Shown piece after piece: positions 36,107 to 44,286 of a stretch of DNA of 64,000 bases. Made by a program: the position numbers and the translations under genes. Position 1 is the first letter of the stretch. The number at the start of each line of letters is the position of its first letter. Source of the DNA: Bradyrhizobium cenepequi (lineage in GTDB: Bacteria > Pseudomonadota > Alphaproteobacteria > Rhizobiales > Xanthobacteraceae); the NCBI RefSeq assembly GCF_020329485.1, contig NZ_JAGKJI010000022.1, positions 62,001 to 126,000 on the forward strand. The letters are read 5' to 3'. The notes beneath the pieces are model-generated. The model had not been told where the DNA came from and searched no databases. It saw nothing but the letters and a program-made list of their open reading frames with translations.

Positions 36107-37324
36107 CTAGAACTTCCGTACCAGGTCCGGCGTGATCTCACTGAGGCTTCGGATGCCAAGCAGCGCGAGGTCGCGGTCGATCTCGTCACGCAACAGCGTG
36201 ATCGCGCGCGTGACGCCGGCTTCGCCGGCGGCGACCGCGGCATAGAGGAATGGTCGGCCGACCCACACGAAATCGGCGCCCAGCGCCAGTGCCTTGATGA
36301 TGTCGGTGCCGCGGCGGATGCCGCCGTCGACCATCACGGTCATGCCGTTTGCCTTGGCGGCGATCTCCGGCAGCGTGCGCAGCGCGGAGACCGTATAGTC
36401 GAGCTGGCGGCCGCCATGGTTGGAGAGCATCACGCCGTCGACGCCGCTTTCACGCGCGATCCGCGCATCCTCCGGCGACACCAGGCCCTTGACCACGAGC
36501 TTGCCCTTCCAGCGCTTGCGGATCAGCTCGACATGCTTCCAGGCAAGCTGGTCGCGCGCGCCGATGTTGCGGATCAGGTTCTTCGAAAGCACCGGCGGGC
36601 CGCGCTGTGCGTCCATGTTCTCGAAATGCGGCATGCCATGATTGAGAACCGTGCGCGCCCAGGTGTTGAGCAGCCAGTCCGGATGCGTGATCGTGTCCCA
36701 GAACACGCGCGGCGTGATCGCCAGCGGCACCTGGAAGCCGTTGCGGATGTTGTTCTCGCGATTGGGCGGCACCGGCACGTCGGCGGTGACGACGAAGGTG
36801 TCGTAGCTGGCCGCGGCCACGCGGTCGACCAGAGGTTCGATACGCGCATCGACGCCGGCGAGGTAGGCCTGGTACCACGCGGCCTCGTTCTCGCGGCGGA
36901 CGTCCTCCAGCGTGATGAGGGAGGAGGCAGAAAGGATCATCGGCACATTCATCGCCGCCGCCGCGCGCGTCAGTACGATGTCGCCGCGATGGGCGCAAAG
37001 CGCCGACGAGCCCATCGGCGGAATCCCGAACGGCGCGGCGTAGGTCTTGCCGAACAAGGTCGTGGTCTGGTCGCGGCCGGAGACGTCCTTGAGCACGCGC
37101 GGCACGAAGCCATATTCCTCGAACGCCTTACGGTTGTCGCGCTTGGCCGCATCGGTCTCGGCGCCGCCGTCGATATAGCCGAACAGGAACTTCGGCAGCA
37201 GCCGGCGCGCGGCCGGCTCAAAATCATCCAGCGTGAGATAGCGCCGCAGATGCCGCGGCACCACGCCTTGGGCGCGAGTTACGGTGGGCGGCGGGGCGGG
37301 CGGGCTCTTCGTCTTGTCGTGCAC
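36107..37324 (-). CDS. FMN-dependent alpha-hydroxy-acid oxidase/dehydrogenase (second copy)
   Basis: A 405-residue flavoprotein of the LldD/glycolate oxidase family. Tyr50 (FLFGYIDGG), the FMN strand P-F-G-I-P-P-M-G and the catalytic His303 with Arg306 in SNHGGRQLDY are present, followed by V-D-G-G-I-R-R-G-T. It is longer than the lldD at 3083 by an N-terminal Pro-rich extension of about 25 residues, and the two are only distantly alike, so the substrates probably differ. Single gene; a repeat lies downstream. Confidence 0.88.
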   Translation of the reverse strand: MHDKTKSPPAPPPTVTRAQGVVPRHLRRYLTLDDFEPAARRLLPKFLFGYIDGGAETDAAKRDNRKAFEEYGFVPRVLKDVSGRDQTTTLFGKTYAAPFGIPPMGSSALCAHRGDIVLTRAAAAMNVPMILSASSLITLEDVRRENEAAWYQAYLAGVDARIEPLVDRVAAASYDTFVVTADVPVPPNRENNIRNGFQVPLAITPRVFWDTITHPDWLLNTWARTVLNHGMPHFENMDAQRGPPVLSKNLIRNIGARDQLAWKHVELIRKRWKGKLVVKGLVSPEDARIARESGVDGVMLSNHGGRQLDYTVSALRTLPEIAAKANGMTVMVDGGIRRGTDIIKALALGADFVWVGRPFLYAAVAAGEAGVTRAITLLRDEIDRDLALLGIRSLSEITPDLVRKF

Positions 37325-37373
37325 AGCAGGCGTTTCCGTTATTGTTATCGTCTATTGTTATCATCGTGCTACG

Positions 37374-38183
37374 TTAGCGCCCGCCGCCGGTTCCGCCAAA
37401 TTTCCGGTCCGCCTTGTTCACGGACTGGCTGATATCGCCCAGCATCTTGCGGGTGTCGGCCATCAGCGCGGTGGACTTCTTGTCGAAGCTCTCGATCAGT
37501 TCGCGCAGCGAGATGACGGTCGGCAGCAACTCGCCGCCATACTTGTCGCTGCCGAGGCTCTTCAGGAACGCTTCGGTCCGGCTCATGCCGTCGTCGAGAC
37601 CATTGACGCCCGTTTCGGCGGTGCTGATGACGCTGCTGATCTTCTCGCCGTTGCTCGACAGCGAGGCGGTGAAGGTCTCGAAACCGCTCAACGTGTCGTG
37701 GATCGCACCCTCGTTGTCCTTGATGACAGTGTCGACATTGCGCAGCGCGGCACGGATCTTTTCCTGGATGCCCATCGTGCCCAGGGGATCGGCGGTCAGT
37801 TCCGGAATGCCGTCGGGACCGGTCGGCGGAGGCGGCGCCTGGTCGGTGCCGCCGGTGAAGGAGATCCCGGCGATGCCGGTCAGGCCCTGGAATTCGAGTC
37901 CGACCTGGGTGTCCTTCTTGATCGGCGCGGTTTTCTCGATCCACGTCATCGCGATCACGCGGTGACGGTCGAGCCTGATCGACTCCACCTCGCCGATGCG
38001 CACGCCGGCAAAATTCACGCTGCCACCCCGGCGCAGGCCCGAGGCCGGGCCCTCGAAGATCACCCGGAACGGCACCTGCTGCTGGATTCCGGCATATTTG
38101 CGGTAGCCGAGCCAGCCGCCGAGCGCGCCGGCGACCAACGCCAGCGCCAAGGTCCCGATCATTACATTGCTGGCGCGCACCAT
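37374..38183 (-). CDS. MCE/MlaD family protein without adjacent Mla transporter genes
   Basis: A 269-residue protein with one N-terminal membrane helix (residues 7-29), an MCE domain (about 38-115, with G-P-A-S-G-L-R-R-G-G-S-V and V-R-I-G-E-V-E-S-I) and a long helical C-terminal region (about 135-260) ending G-G-T-G-G-G-R. Such proteins form periplasmic rings for lipid transport with an MlaE permease and MlaF ATPase; neither is next to it here. It may pair with genes elsewhere. Two genes upstream and downstream are unrelated. Confidence 0.88.
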   Translation of the reverse strand: MVRASNVMIGTLALALVAGALGGWLGYRKYAGIQQQVPFRVIFEGPASGLRRGGSVNFAGVRIGEVESIRLDRHRVIAMTWIEKTAPIKKDTQVGLEFQGLTGIAGISFTGGTDQAPPPPTGPDGIPELTADPLGTMGIQEKIRAALRNVDTVIKDNEGAIHDTLSGFETFTASLSSNGEKISSVISTAETGVNGLDDGMSRTEAFLKSLGSDKYGGELLPTVISLRELIESFDKKSTALMADTRKMLGDISQSVNKADRKFGGTGGGR

Positions 38184-38339
38184 GTTTCGATCTTCGTGAA
38201 GCGGACAGCGAAACTAGCGGATTTGCGGCGGCCAGTCACCGCTACGATCGTAACACGCTTCTTCCGCGCTGAAATCACGCTGTAATCCGTCCGTTCCCTC
38301 ATACCACGACACGGCTGTGTGGACGAGGAGAGGACTGCG

Positions 38340-39698
38340 ATGGTAGGCAAGATAGGCAAGCAGGCCGTAGTGATTGGCGCGGGTATGGCTGGCTTGGCCG
38401 CAGCGGGCGCGCTGGCCGACCACTTCGAACGGGTGATCGTGCTGGAGCGCGACCGCCTGCCGGACCAGGCGGTCCCGCGACCGGGCACTCCACAAGCCCG
38501 GCATCTGCACGTTTTGCTGCCAGGCGGCCAGCGGGCGCTCACCGACCTGTTCCCGCATTTCGAGCGAGATCTGATAAATGCCGGGTCGGCGCTGCTTCGA
38601 GTGCCACGCGAGCTTCGTGTGGAGATCCCGGGTCTCGGTCCCCTACCATCGCGCGATTTCGGCTGGTTCTTCTACTGCGCATCGCGCCCGCTGATCGAAC
38701 GGCTCACGCGCCGACAGGTCGAGAGGCTGACCAACGTGACGATGCGCGGGGGATGCCGGGTGCTCGAGATCACCGCTACGTCGGATGGCGCTATGGTTAC
38801 GGGCGTCAGCTATGAAACCGCCGATGGATGGCAGGAAACCCTCGCCGCCGATCTTGTTGTCGACGCGTCCGGACGCGGTGCGCCAACCCTGGCGCTGCTC
38901 CGTTCGTTCGACCAGCCAGTGCCGGATGAAATCATCATTGGCGTCGATCTCCATTATACGACGACCAGCTTTGTCATTCCGCTGGATGCCCCCACCGATT
39001 GGAGAGGCATAGCCAGTCATCCCCACGCGCCGGAACGCAGCCGTGGCGGCTATATGCTGCCGATCGAAGGCAACCGCTGGGTTCTGACGCTCACGGGACA
39101 GCTCGGCGAACGTCCGCCAGCCGAGCCGGACGGATTTATGGACTATGCCCGGCGGCTCGAGACGCAGACGATCTACAACGCCATCAAGCATGCCGAGCGG
39201 CTGGGCGGCTTCGAGCGCTATGGCTATCCGGCCAGCGTATGGCGCCGTTTCGACCGGCTGAGCGCATTTCCGCGCGGCCTGCTGCCGATCGGCGACTCGA
39301 TCTGTCGCTTCAACCCGATCTATGGCCAGGGCATGAGCGTGGCGGCTCAGGAAGCTCGTCTTCTAAAGCAACTCCTGAAGGGTCGGGCGACCAAGCCCGA
39401 TCCGCTTGCCGGACTGGCGCTGGCATTCTTTTCCGAAAGCCTGCCGTTGGTCGAGGCTCCATGGAACATGTCCGCGGTTCCGGATCTGGTCTATCCCGAG
39501 ACGCGCGGCGAACGTCCGCCGGATTTCGAGAGCCGGCTTCAATACAATGGAGCCCTGATCCGGGCCGCGATGCGCGATCCCGCCGTTCACCGGCTCATGG
39601 CGGAGGTCCAGCAACTGCTCAAGCCGCCAAGCGCGCTCCAGGATCCGGCTGTCGATCGGCTCATTCAGCTTGAGTTGTCCCAGATGGCTGCCGAATAA
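38340..39698 (+). CDS. FAD-dependent oxidoreductase (monooxygenase/reductase type)
   Basis: A 452-residue flavoprotein. The dinucleotide fold V-V-I-G-A-G-M-A-G-L-A-A-A lies at residues 10-22, an R-P-L-I-E-R contact follows near residue 117 and the second FAD motif L-L-P-I-G-D-S-I-C-R-F-N-P-I-Y-G-Q-G-M is near residue 317. This resembles FAD monooxygenases and geranylgeranyl-reductase-like enzymes; the substrate is unknown. The ATG at 38340 follows GAGGAGAGGA; a GTG at 38319 is a weaker choice. No partner genes are adjacent. Confidence 0.8.
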   Translation: MVGKIGKQAVVIGAGMAGLAAAGALADHFERVIVLERDRLPDQAVPRPGTPQARHLHVLLPGGQRALTDLFPHFERDLINAGSALLRVPRELRVEIPGLGPLPSRDFGWFFYCASRPLIERLTRRQVERLTNVTMRGGCRVLEITATSDGAMVTGVSYETADGWQETLAADLVVDASGRGAPTLALLRSFDQPVPDEIIIGVDLHYTTTSFVIPLDAPTDWRGIASHPHAPERSRGGYMLPIEGNRWVLTLTGQLGERPPAEPDGFMDYARRLETQTIYNAIKHAERLGGFERYGYPASVWRRFDRLSAFPRGLLPIGDSICRFNPIYGQGMSVAAQEARLLKQLLKGRATKPDPLAGLALAFFSESLPLVEAPWNMSAVPDLVYPETRGERPPDFESRLQYNGALIRAAMRDPAVHRLMAEVQQLLKPPSALQDPAVDRLIQLELSQMAAE

Positions 39699-39828
39699 CA
39701 CAGGACGGACCTCCAGCGAGGTCTGAAAAAGGCGAAGCGTTGTCGCGAGACGGTCGGCTGATATCCTGGCTTATGGCTATCGCTGGCACGATGCAGCAAC
39801 CACAAGTCATGCGCGCGATGATGCGATG

Positions 39829-40899
39829 CTAGTGGACTAGTTCAGATGCAGCCAGCAAGAGAGCGCCAGACCCGTAGAGCTGTGTGTCCGTGATCTGAAC
39901 GGCGTCCGGCCTGTCGCCAATCTGCTGCACGCGGCCGAGTCGGCCGTTAACCGTCGCCGATGCCAGAGCCCGCCAGGCTCGTTCAATCACTGGACTAAAC
40001 TGCTTTACATCGAGAAGTCCCATCCGCACCCCGGCGGCCAAGCCGTAGGTCAGGAATCCAGTGCAACTGGATTCAGGGCTGCCTACGTCGGGCGGAGCGA
40101 GCAGCGAGGTGGACCAGAAGCCATCCGGGCGCTGAAGGCTCGCTACGCGATCCGCGATCTCGACGAACAGGTTGACGTATTTCTCGCGCAGCGGGTCGCC
40201 GGGACGAAGCTCTCGTAGGATGTTGGCAAGCCCAGCGAGCACCCAGCCGTTACCGCGGCCCCATAATATCTTTTCGCCATGCGCGCCAGTTTTCCCGATG
40301 AAGCGGCTGTCGCGGTAGAACAGGTGCTCCTGGCTATCGAATAGGAAGTCTTTCGTGGCCCAGAATTCCCTGTCGGCATAGTCACGAAACCGCTGGTCCT
40401 TCTGGATGCGCGCAATGCCGAACCATGTTGCAGGCCCCATGAAGATGGCGTCAGACCAGCACCATCGCTGCAGGCACTCTGCGTTGTCGAATTCGAGCGA
40501 GACCTGTGGTGGGTGCTGCAGGATATACTCCAGCCGCCGCACGGTCGCCTCGATCATGCGTCGATCGCCGAAATGATCATAGGCGGCGATGTAGACCTGC
40601 CCGATGGCATGATCGTCTGCAAGGTAGATCGGGGGTGCCCAGTCGCTGTTGCCGATCTGCCAACCGGTCCGTTCTCCAAGCTCTCGGATCGCGTCGAAGT
40701 ATTTCATCTGATCTGGTGTCGCAGCCCATCTTGCGAGACCGATATAGAAGACGGCGCGTGTCCAATCTGTTTCAGGCGCCTGGGGTACTTCATGGAAGTG
40801 CGACATTTGCCAGCCCGCGACTTGCTGGGCCGTATTGCGTACGATTTCCGGCGCAAGTGAAGCGGTGAGCAGGATGGCCGTCAGTGCAATTGCCTTCAT
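39829..40899 (-). CDS. glycoside hydrolase family 105/88 protein (unsaturated glycuronyl hydrolase)
   Basis: A 356-residue enzyme with an N-terminal signal sequence. It shows the alpha/alpha-barrel motifs of GH105: D-D-H-A-I-G-Q near residue 95, R-W-C-W-S-D-A-I-F-M-G-P with Asp150 matching the catalytic acid, and W-G-R-G-N-G-W-V-L-A-G-L-A near residue 230. Such enzymes remove the unsaturated sugar from rhamnogalacturonan or similar oligosaccharides made by lyases. No polysaccharide lyase or transporter is adjacent. AGGAACAG before 40899 fixes the start; an upstream ATG at 40941 is possible. Confidence 0.85.
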   Translation of the reverse strand: MKAIALTAILLTASLAPEIVRNTAQQVAGWQMSHFHEVPQAPETDWTRAVFYIGLARWAATPDQMKYFDAIRELGERTGWQIGNSDWAPPIYLADDHAIGQVYIAAYDHFGDRRMIEATVRRLEYILQHPPQVSLEFDNAECLQRWCWSDAIFMGPATWFGIARIQKDQRFRDYADREFWATKDFLFDSQEHLFYRDSRFIGKTGAHGEKILWGRGNGWVLAGLANILRELRPGDPLREKYVNLFVEIADRVASLQRPDGFWSTSLLAPPDVGSPESSCTGFLTYGLAAGVRMGLLDVKQFSPVIERAWRALASATVNGRLGRVQQIGDRPDAVQITDTQLYGSGALLLAASELVH

Positions 40900-41331
40900 G
40901 CTTCTGTTCCTAACGTTCCTAACTGCTGACCATCGGTCCATCGGCGGATCGCACCGCGGCGGGACGGCACAACGCCATCGTAACAGTAACGTCCGCTTCT
41001 GACCCAGAGCCGACGTCCAGGGGAACGCAACGAGGTCGTCGCAATCCTCTACTCACTCAAAGGACAGGTCATCCGCGTCTGACCAATGCAGCGTCCCAGC
41101 TAGCTGTTGCGGTCGCAATCAACGCGTGATCCGCAGCGTATCTCACCGCTGTCTCGTCGGACGGGCGCAGCGCTATGCGAGCGCCGCGGTTGATGGGCGC
41201 GCGCTCCTGCGAATTCCAAAACTCACGCTTTGGACGCGGATCCCTGACTGCGGCTCAGGCGTATTGGACTGAATAGGTTCCTTCGTATACCATCGCGTCG
41301 CGGCTAAACGGCTAGCCGGAGGAGGAAAGCG
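40900..41331. other. 432-base gap without recognisable gene
   Basis: I find no convincing coding region. A frame ending at about 41083 (N-E-V-V-A-I-L-Y-S-L-K-G-Q) looks protein-like over about 20 codons but has no clear start or family. An imperfect palindrome at 40989-41016 (ACGTCCGCTTCTGACCCA and AGAGCCGACGT) looks like a worn copy of a rhizobial intergenic repeat. The last 100 bases carry the rhodanese promoter. Confidence 0.5.
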
Positions 41332-41715
41332 ATGCCCCAGAATGTGAAGCAGATGTTGGCGGAAGCGAATGCTGTAGTCCCGAAGTTGTCTCCTGCTGAA
41401 GCGGCTGAGAAACTGCGGTCGTCGGAGGTGCTCGTCGTCGATGTTCGTGATCCGACCGAGGTTCAGCAAACAGGTAAGCTCAAAGGTGCTCTGAACGTGT
41501 CACGCGGCATGTTGGAGTTTCGCGCCGACCCCGAAAGCCCCTATTACAATCCAGCGTTCAACAAAGACAAGACGATCCTTTTGCATTGTGCGTCAGGTGG
41601 TCGTTCTGCACTTGCCGGAAAAGCCCTTCAGGAGATGGGTTATACGAAGGTTTTCAACATTGGGGGGTTCAAAGAACTTGCCGAAGCGGGGATTGAGGCG
41701 GAGTCGGCGACGTAA
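41332..41715 (+). CDS. rhodanese-like domain protein
   Basis: A 127-residue single rhodanese domain without signal peptide. V-V-D-V-R-D-P-T-E near residue 35 and the active loop L-L-H-C-A-S-G-G-R-S-A with Cys86 are intact, so sulfur transfer through a persulfide is plausible. GGAGGAGG stands before the ATG. Codons use more A and T in third positions than the neighbouring housekeeping genes. The partner is unknown; it is a single gene. Confidence 0.9.
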   Translation: MPQNVKQMLAEANAVVPKLSPAEAAEKLRSSEVLVVDVRDPTEVQQTGKLKGALNVSRGMLEFRADPESPYYNPAFNKDKTILLHCASGGRSALAGKALQEMGYTKVFNIGGFKELAEAGIEAESAT

Positions 41716-41882
41716 GGAATGTCTGCTCGTGACCCAACTGAGACATCGGGGCCGCGGCCCGGACGAAACCTAGGTCAAGGCCCAATTCCGCTCCCTTATC
41801 AGGGTTCTTCAGTTTAAGCCGATACGATACTTCGTCCAGCGGCAAGTTTGCTCAAGGCCTGTCTTCGCGACATGGAAGTCAG

Positions 41883-42425
41883 TTATAACAAAGGCGGGGC
41901 GTTCGGAGCATCCGCGGAGCGCGCGATCCGATCTCGCTCACCAAGTTCACCAAGTCGCGCCTGCAAACTGATTTCGTCGAGCGACTTGAACGGCAACTGC
42001 ATGAACGCCCTGAATTGACGCTCTAAGCCAGCCAGTATCCGAGCCAGCTCCTTACGCCGCTGCCACTCTTCGTCAGGAAGGTTTGCAGGATCGGGATAAC
42101 GCCAATCGGCGGTAATTGGTCGACCTGACCAATGTGGCAATGGCTCCCCAGCCACGGGGTCGCAGAGGGTAAATACGAAATCAAGGGCTGGGGCATCGGC
42201 TCTGGCGAATTCCTGCCAGTGCTTGGGGCGCAAACCGTCGACAGAATATTGCGCGACCCGCAAAACGTCGATAGCCAGAGGGTCCAGAAAGTTGGCCGGG
42301 TTCATACCCGCACTGAAGCCCTTAAAATGTCCTCGTCCCAATCGGTTCGCGACCGCCTCGGCGAAGATACTACGCGCTGTGTTGCGGTTGGACAAAAACA
42401 GGATGTTATAATGACCGGTCGGCAT
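41883..42425 (-). CDS. ArsC / low-molecular-weight phosphatase-like protein with Cys-to-Ser change
   Basis: A 180-residue protein of the LMW phosphatase fold, closest to thioredoxin-dependent ArsC arsenate reductases (T-A-D-W-R-Y-P-D-P-A matches the H-W-x-x-x-D-P-A region). The loop at the start reads F-L-S-N-R-N-T-A-R-S: Ser12 stands where the catalytic Cys of C-x5-R is expected, though Arg18 is kept; the codon is TCC. A later resolving Cys is also missing (C-D-P-V-A-G-E-P-L-P). Catalysis is doubtful. The start could be 42431 or 42425; the latter has better spacing to GAGGGG. Confidence 0.8.
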   Translation of the reverse strand: MPTGHYNILFLSNRNTARSIFAEAVANRLGRGHFKGFSAGMNPANFLDPLAIDVLRVAQYSVDGLRPKHWQEFARADAPALDFVFTLCDPVAGEPLPHWSGRPITADWRYPDPANLPDEEWQRRKELARILAGLERQFRAFMQLPFKSLDEISLQARLGELGERDRIARSADAPNAPPLL

Positions 42426-42648
42426 GGGCATCCCCTCGTCGCCACTGGCTGGTTTTGCCAAACGCACAACGACCGCGCCGGTTCCTCTTAGGCGGTTCCT
42501 GGCTACCGACTTCCGGGACCTTTGGGCTACCCCGACTTCCGGAGTTGGCCCGTCGCGACATGTTGCGCCGCGGCGCAAGCTTGGTCGCTAACGGGGCAAG
42601 CGGACGTGCCTTCGCCGCGTCACATCAACGGGTTTATGGGTACAGGGC

Positions 42649-43104
42649 CTAGTGAAGCTCGCTGAGCAAGGCCTTGGCATTTCGCAAATCGCTTGTGTCA
42701 AAACCCTCGGTGAACCAATCGTATACTGGGGCAAGAACGTCGCGTGCCGCTTGTCGGCTGCCCTGCTCAGTCAAGAGCCGCGCCAGGCTCATGGCTGCGC
42801 GCAATTCCCATGACTTGGCCTGCTGGGCGCGTGCGAGGGTCAGGGATCGCTCGAAACAGGCTTGCGCTTTCGCCACGTCCCGACGCGGCGATTTGAGCGC
42901 GATTTCACCGGCCACGCGATGCGCCTCGGCCTCGCACCACCGTTCCTTGGTTGCCTGCATCGCCGCCATCGCCTTGTCGATGCAGCGGCAGGCATCATCG
43001 AATTGGCCCGCATTCGCATGCGCGATTGCCAACATGAACTGTTGCTCCGGCGTGAATATCGTCGACCCGGCCGACTGAAATGCCGCAGAGATCGGACGTG
43101 CCGA
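42649..43104 (-). pseudogene. remnant of an adenylate-cyclase/ATPase/TPR regulator (C-terminal TPR end)
   Basis: The frame is open from 43104 (after a TAG) but the first ATG is at 43035. The 128 residues from there are helical repeats (E-R-W-C-E-A-E-A-H-R-V-A-G-E-I and R-A-Q-Q-A-K-S-W-E-L-R-A-A-M-S-L-A-R-L) typical of the C-terminal TPR part of large rhizobial proteins with a class III cyclase and a predicted ATPase. Cyclase and ATPase domains are absent upstream, so this is an eroded fragment. Confidence 0.75.
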
Positions 43105-43176
43105 CTACCGATTACGCGGAGTGTTCCCTAGCGGGCAAACGCCTCGCCTTGGGATTGACTGGCGCCGCGTTCGAGC

Positions 43177-44019
43177 TCAGATCTTCGCAAGAAAGTCCTC
43201 AAGATCAGAAAAGAAGCGCTGCTCGAAGCCGAGCATACGGTGGGGATGATGGCCACATCGTTTGTATTGGACGATTTCAAGATGGGGATTGGTCGCCAGC
43301 AAATTGCCGGCATGTTCATCCCAAAATGCGCCTCCGAACCGTTCTTCACCTCGAACAAGCTTTGCAGGGCACAGGAACGGTCGCTCAGTCGATATCGATG
43401 ACAACGCGTCTCTCAAGCAATCATCACGAAGGCAACGCGGGTCGACGCGCTGTATCGCGGAAGCGTGGCTGAGCAAATGCCGAGCCGATATGTGGTCCTG
43501 AGCCACACCTCCCAAGCGGTCGGACCCATTGGAAAGCAGTTCAACGTAGGTCGTAAACGGCGGAGGCTCGTGCTGCCATTTCGTCAGCCGCAATAGCAAG
43601 AGTGAGAACAGCTTCGAGAGTAGCGACCTGCTCCATTCCTCCGGACGTCCCAGGAACCACGGCGGGTCCTCAAGAAAGACTGCCCGGATGTTCGGATTGG
43701 TTTGGCTGAGCACACCGGCCACGCATGCGCCCAGGGAATGCCCAACAACTATTGCCGGACGGCCTATGGCCGCTAGAGCAGTTTCGGCATCGGAAACATA
43801 ACCTGCAAGGTCGTAGTTCGACGCGCGATCGGAGTGGCCGTGACCACGAAAATCGAGCGTCCAAACGCAATAGCGACCCATCAATTGCTGCTTGGTTTCA
43901 TTCCACGTATCGCGACTTACGCTTGCCCCGTGCAAGAACAGGATCGGAACCGCATCCATCGGTCCATCAACCGATGCGGCAAGTCGTACGTCGCCGTTCG
44001 CCAAAGTAAGATGAGTCAT
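43177..44019 (-). CDS. alpha/beta hydrolase
   Basis: A 280-residue alpha/beta hydrolase. The oxyanion motif F-L-H-G-A-S is at residues 28-33, D-F-R-G-H-G-H-S-D near 57, the nucleophile elbow V-V-G-H-S-L-G-A places Ser95 and a C-terminal His (K-R-C-G-H-H-P-H-R) near 256. The substrate is unknown. It lies next to the radical SAM gene on the opposite strand with a 267-base gap between them. Confidence 0.88.
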   Translation of the reverse strand: MTHLTLANGDVRLAASVDGPMDAVPILFLHGASVSRDTWNETKQQLMGRYCVWTLDFRGHGHSDRASNYDLAGYVSDAETALAAIGRPAIVVGHSLGACVAGVLSQTNPNIRAVFLEDPPWFLGRPEEWSRSLLSKLFSLLLLRLTKWQHEPPPFTTYVELLSNGSDRLGGVAQDHISARHLLSHASAIQRVDPRCLRDDCLRDALSSISTERPFLCPAKLVRGEERFGGAFWDEHAGNLLATNPHLEIVQYKRCGHHPHRMLGFEQRFFSDLEDFLAKI

Positions 44020-44286
44020 GCTTTATGCCCCGCAGTGCGGATCATGGGTGACAGATTGCCACAGTGCGACTTTCGAATGGAATCTCAAGAACCTGCTCCG
44101 TCACTTCGGGGAACACAAAAATCACTTAATTGCGTGCCATTTCTGCCACGTGAGTCAAAAAAACATCGCGCAATTGTTGGCTTGGGAGCCTGTTGTTGCG
44201 CTCGCAAGGAGCGTCAGGTTAGTTCTAGCATTGCCCTTTATGGCCGGGCTATGTTCTGACCGAGACACAGGCCAGCTTGGAGCACC

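Noticed and set aside
40989..41016. Insertion-sequence end or attachment site
   Set aside because: It is an imperfect palindrome without a matching partner, target duplication, transposase or integrase.
41173..41469. 98-codon frame antisense to the start of the rhodanese gene
   Set aside because: Overlaps a clear rhodanese gene with a strong ribosome site and has no protein-like pattern.
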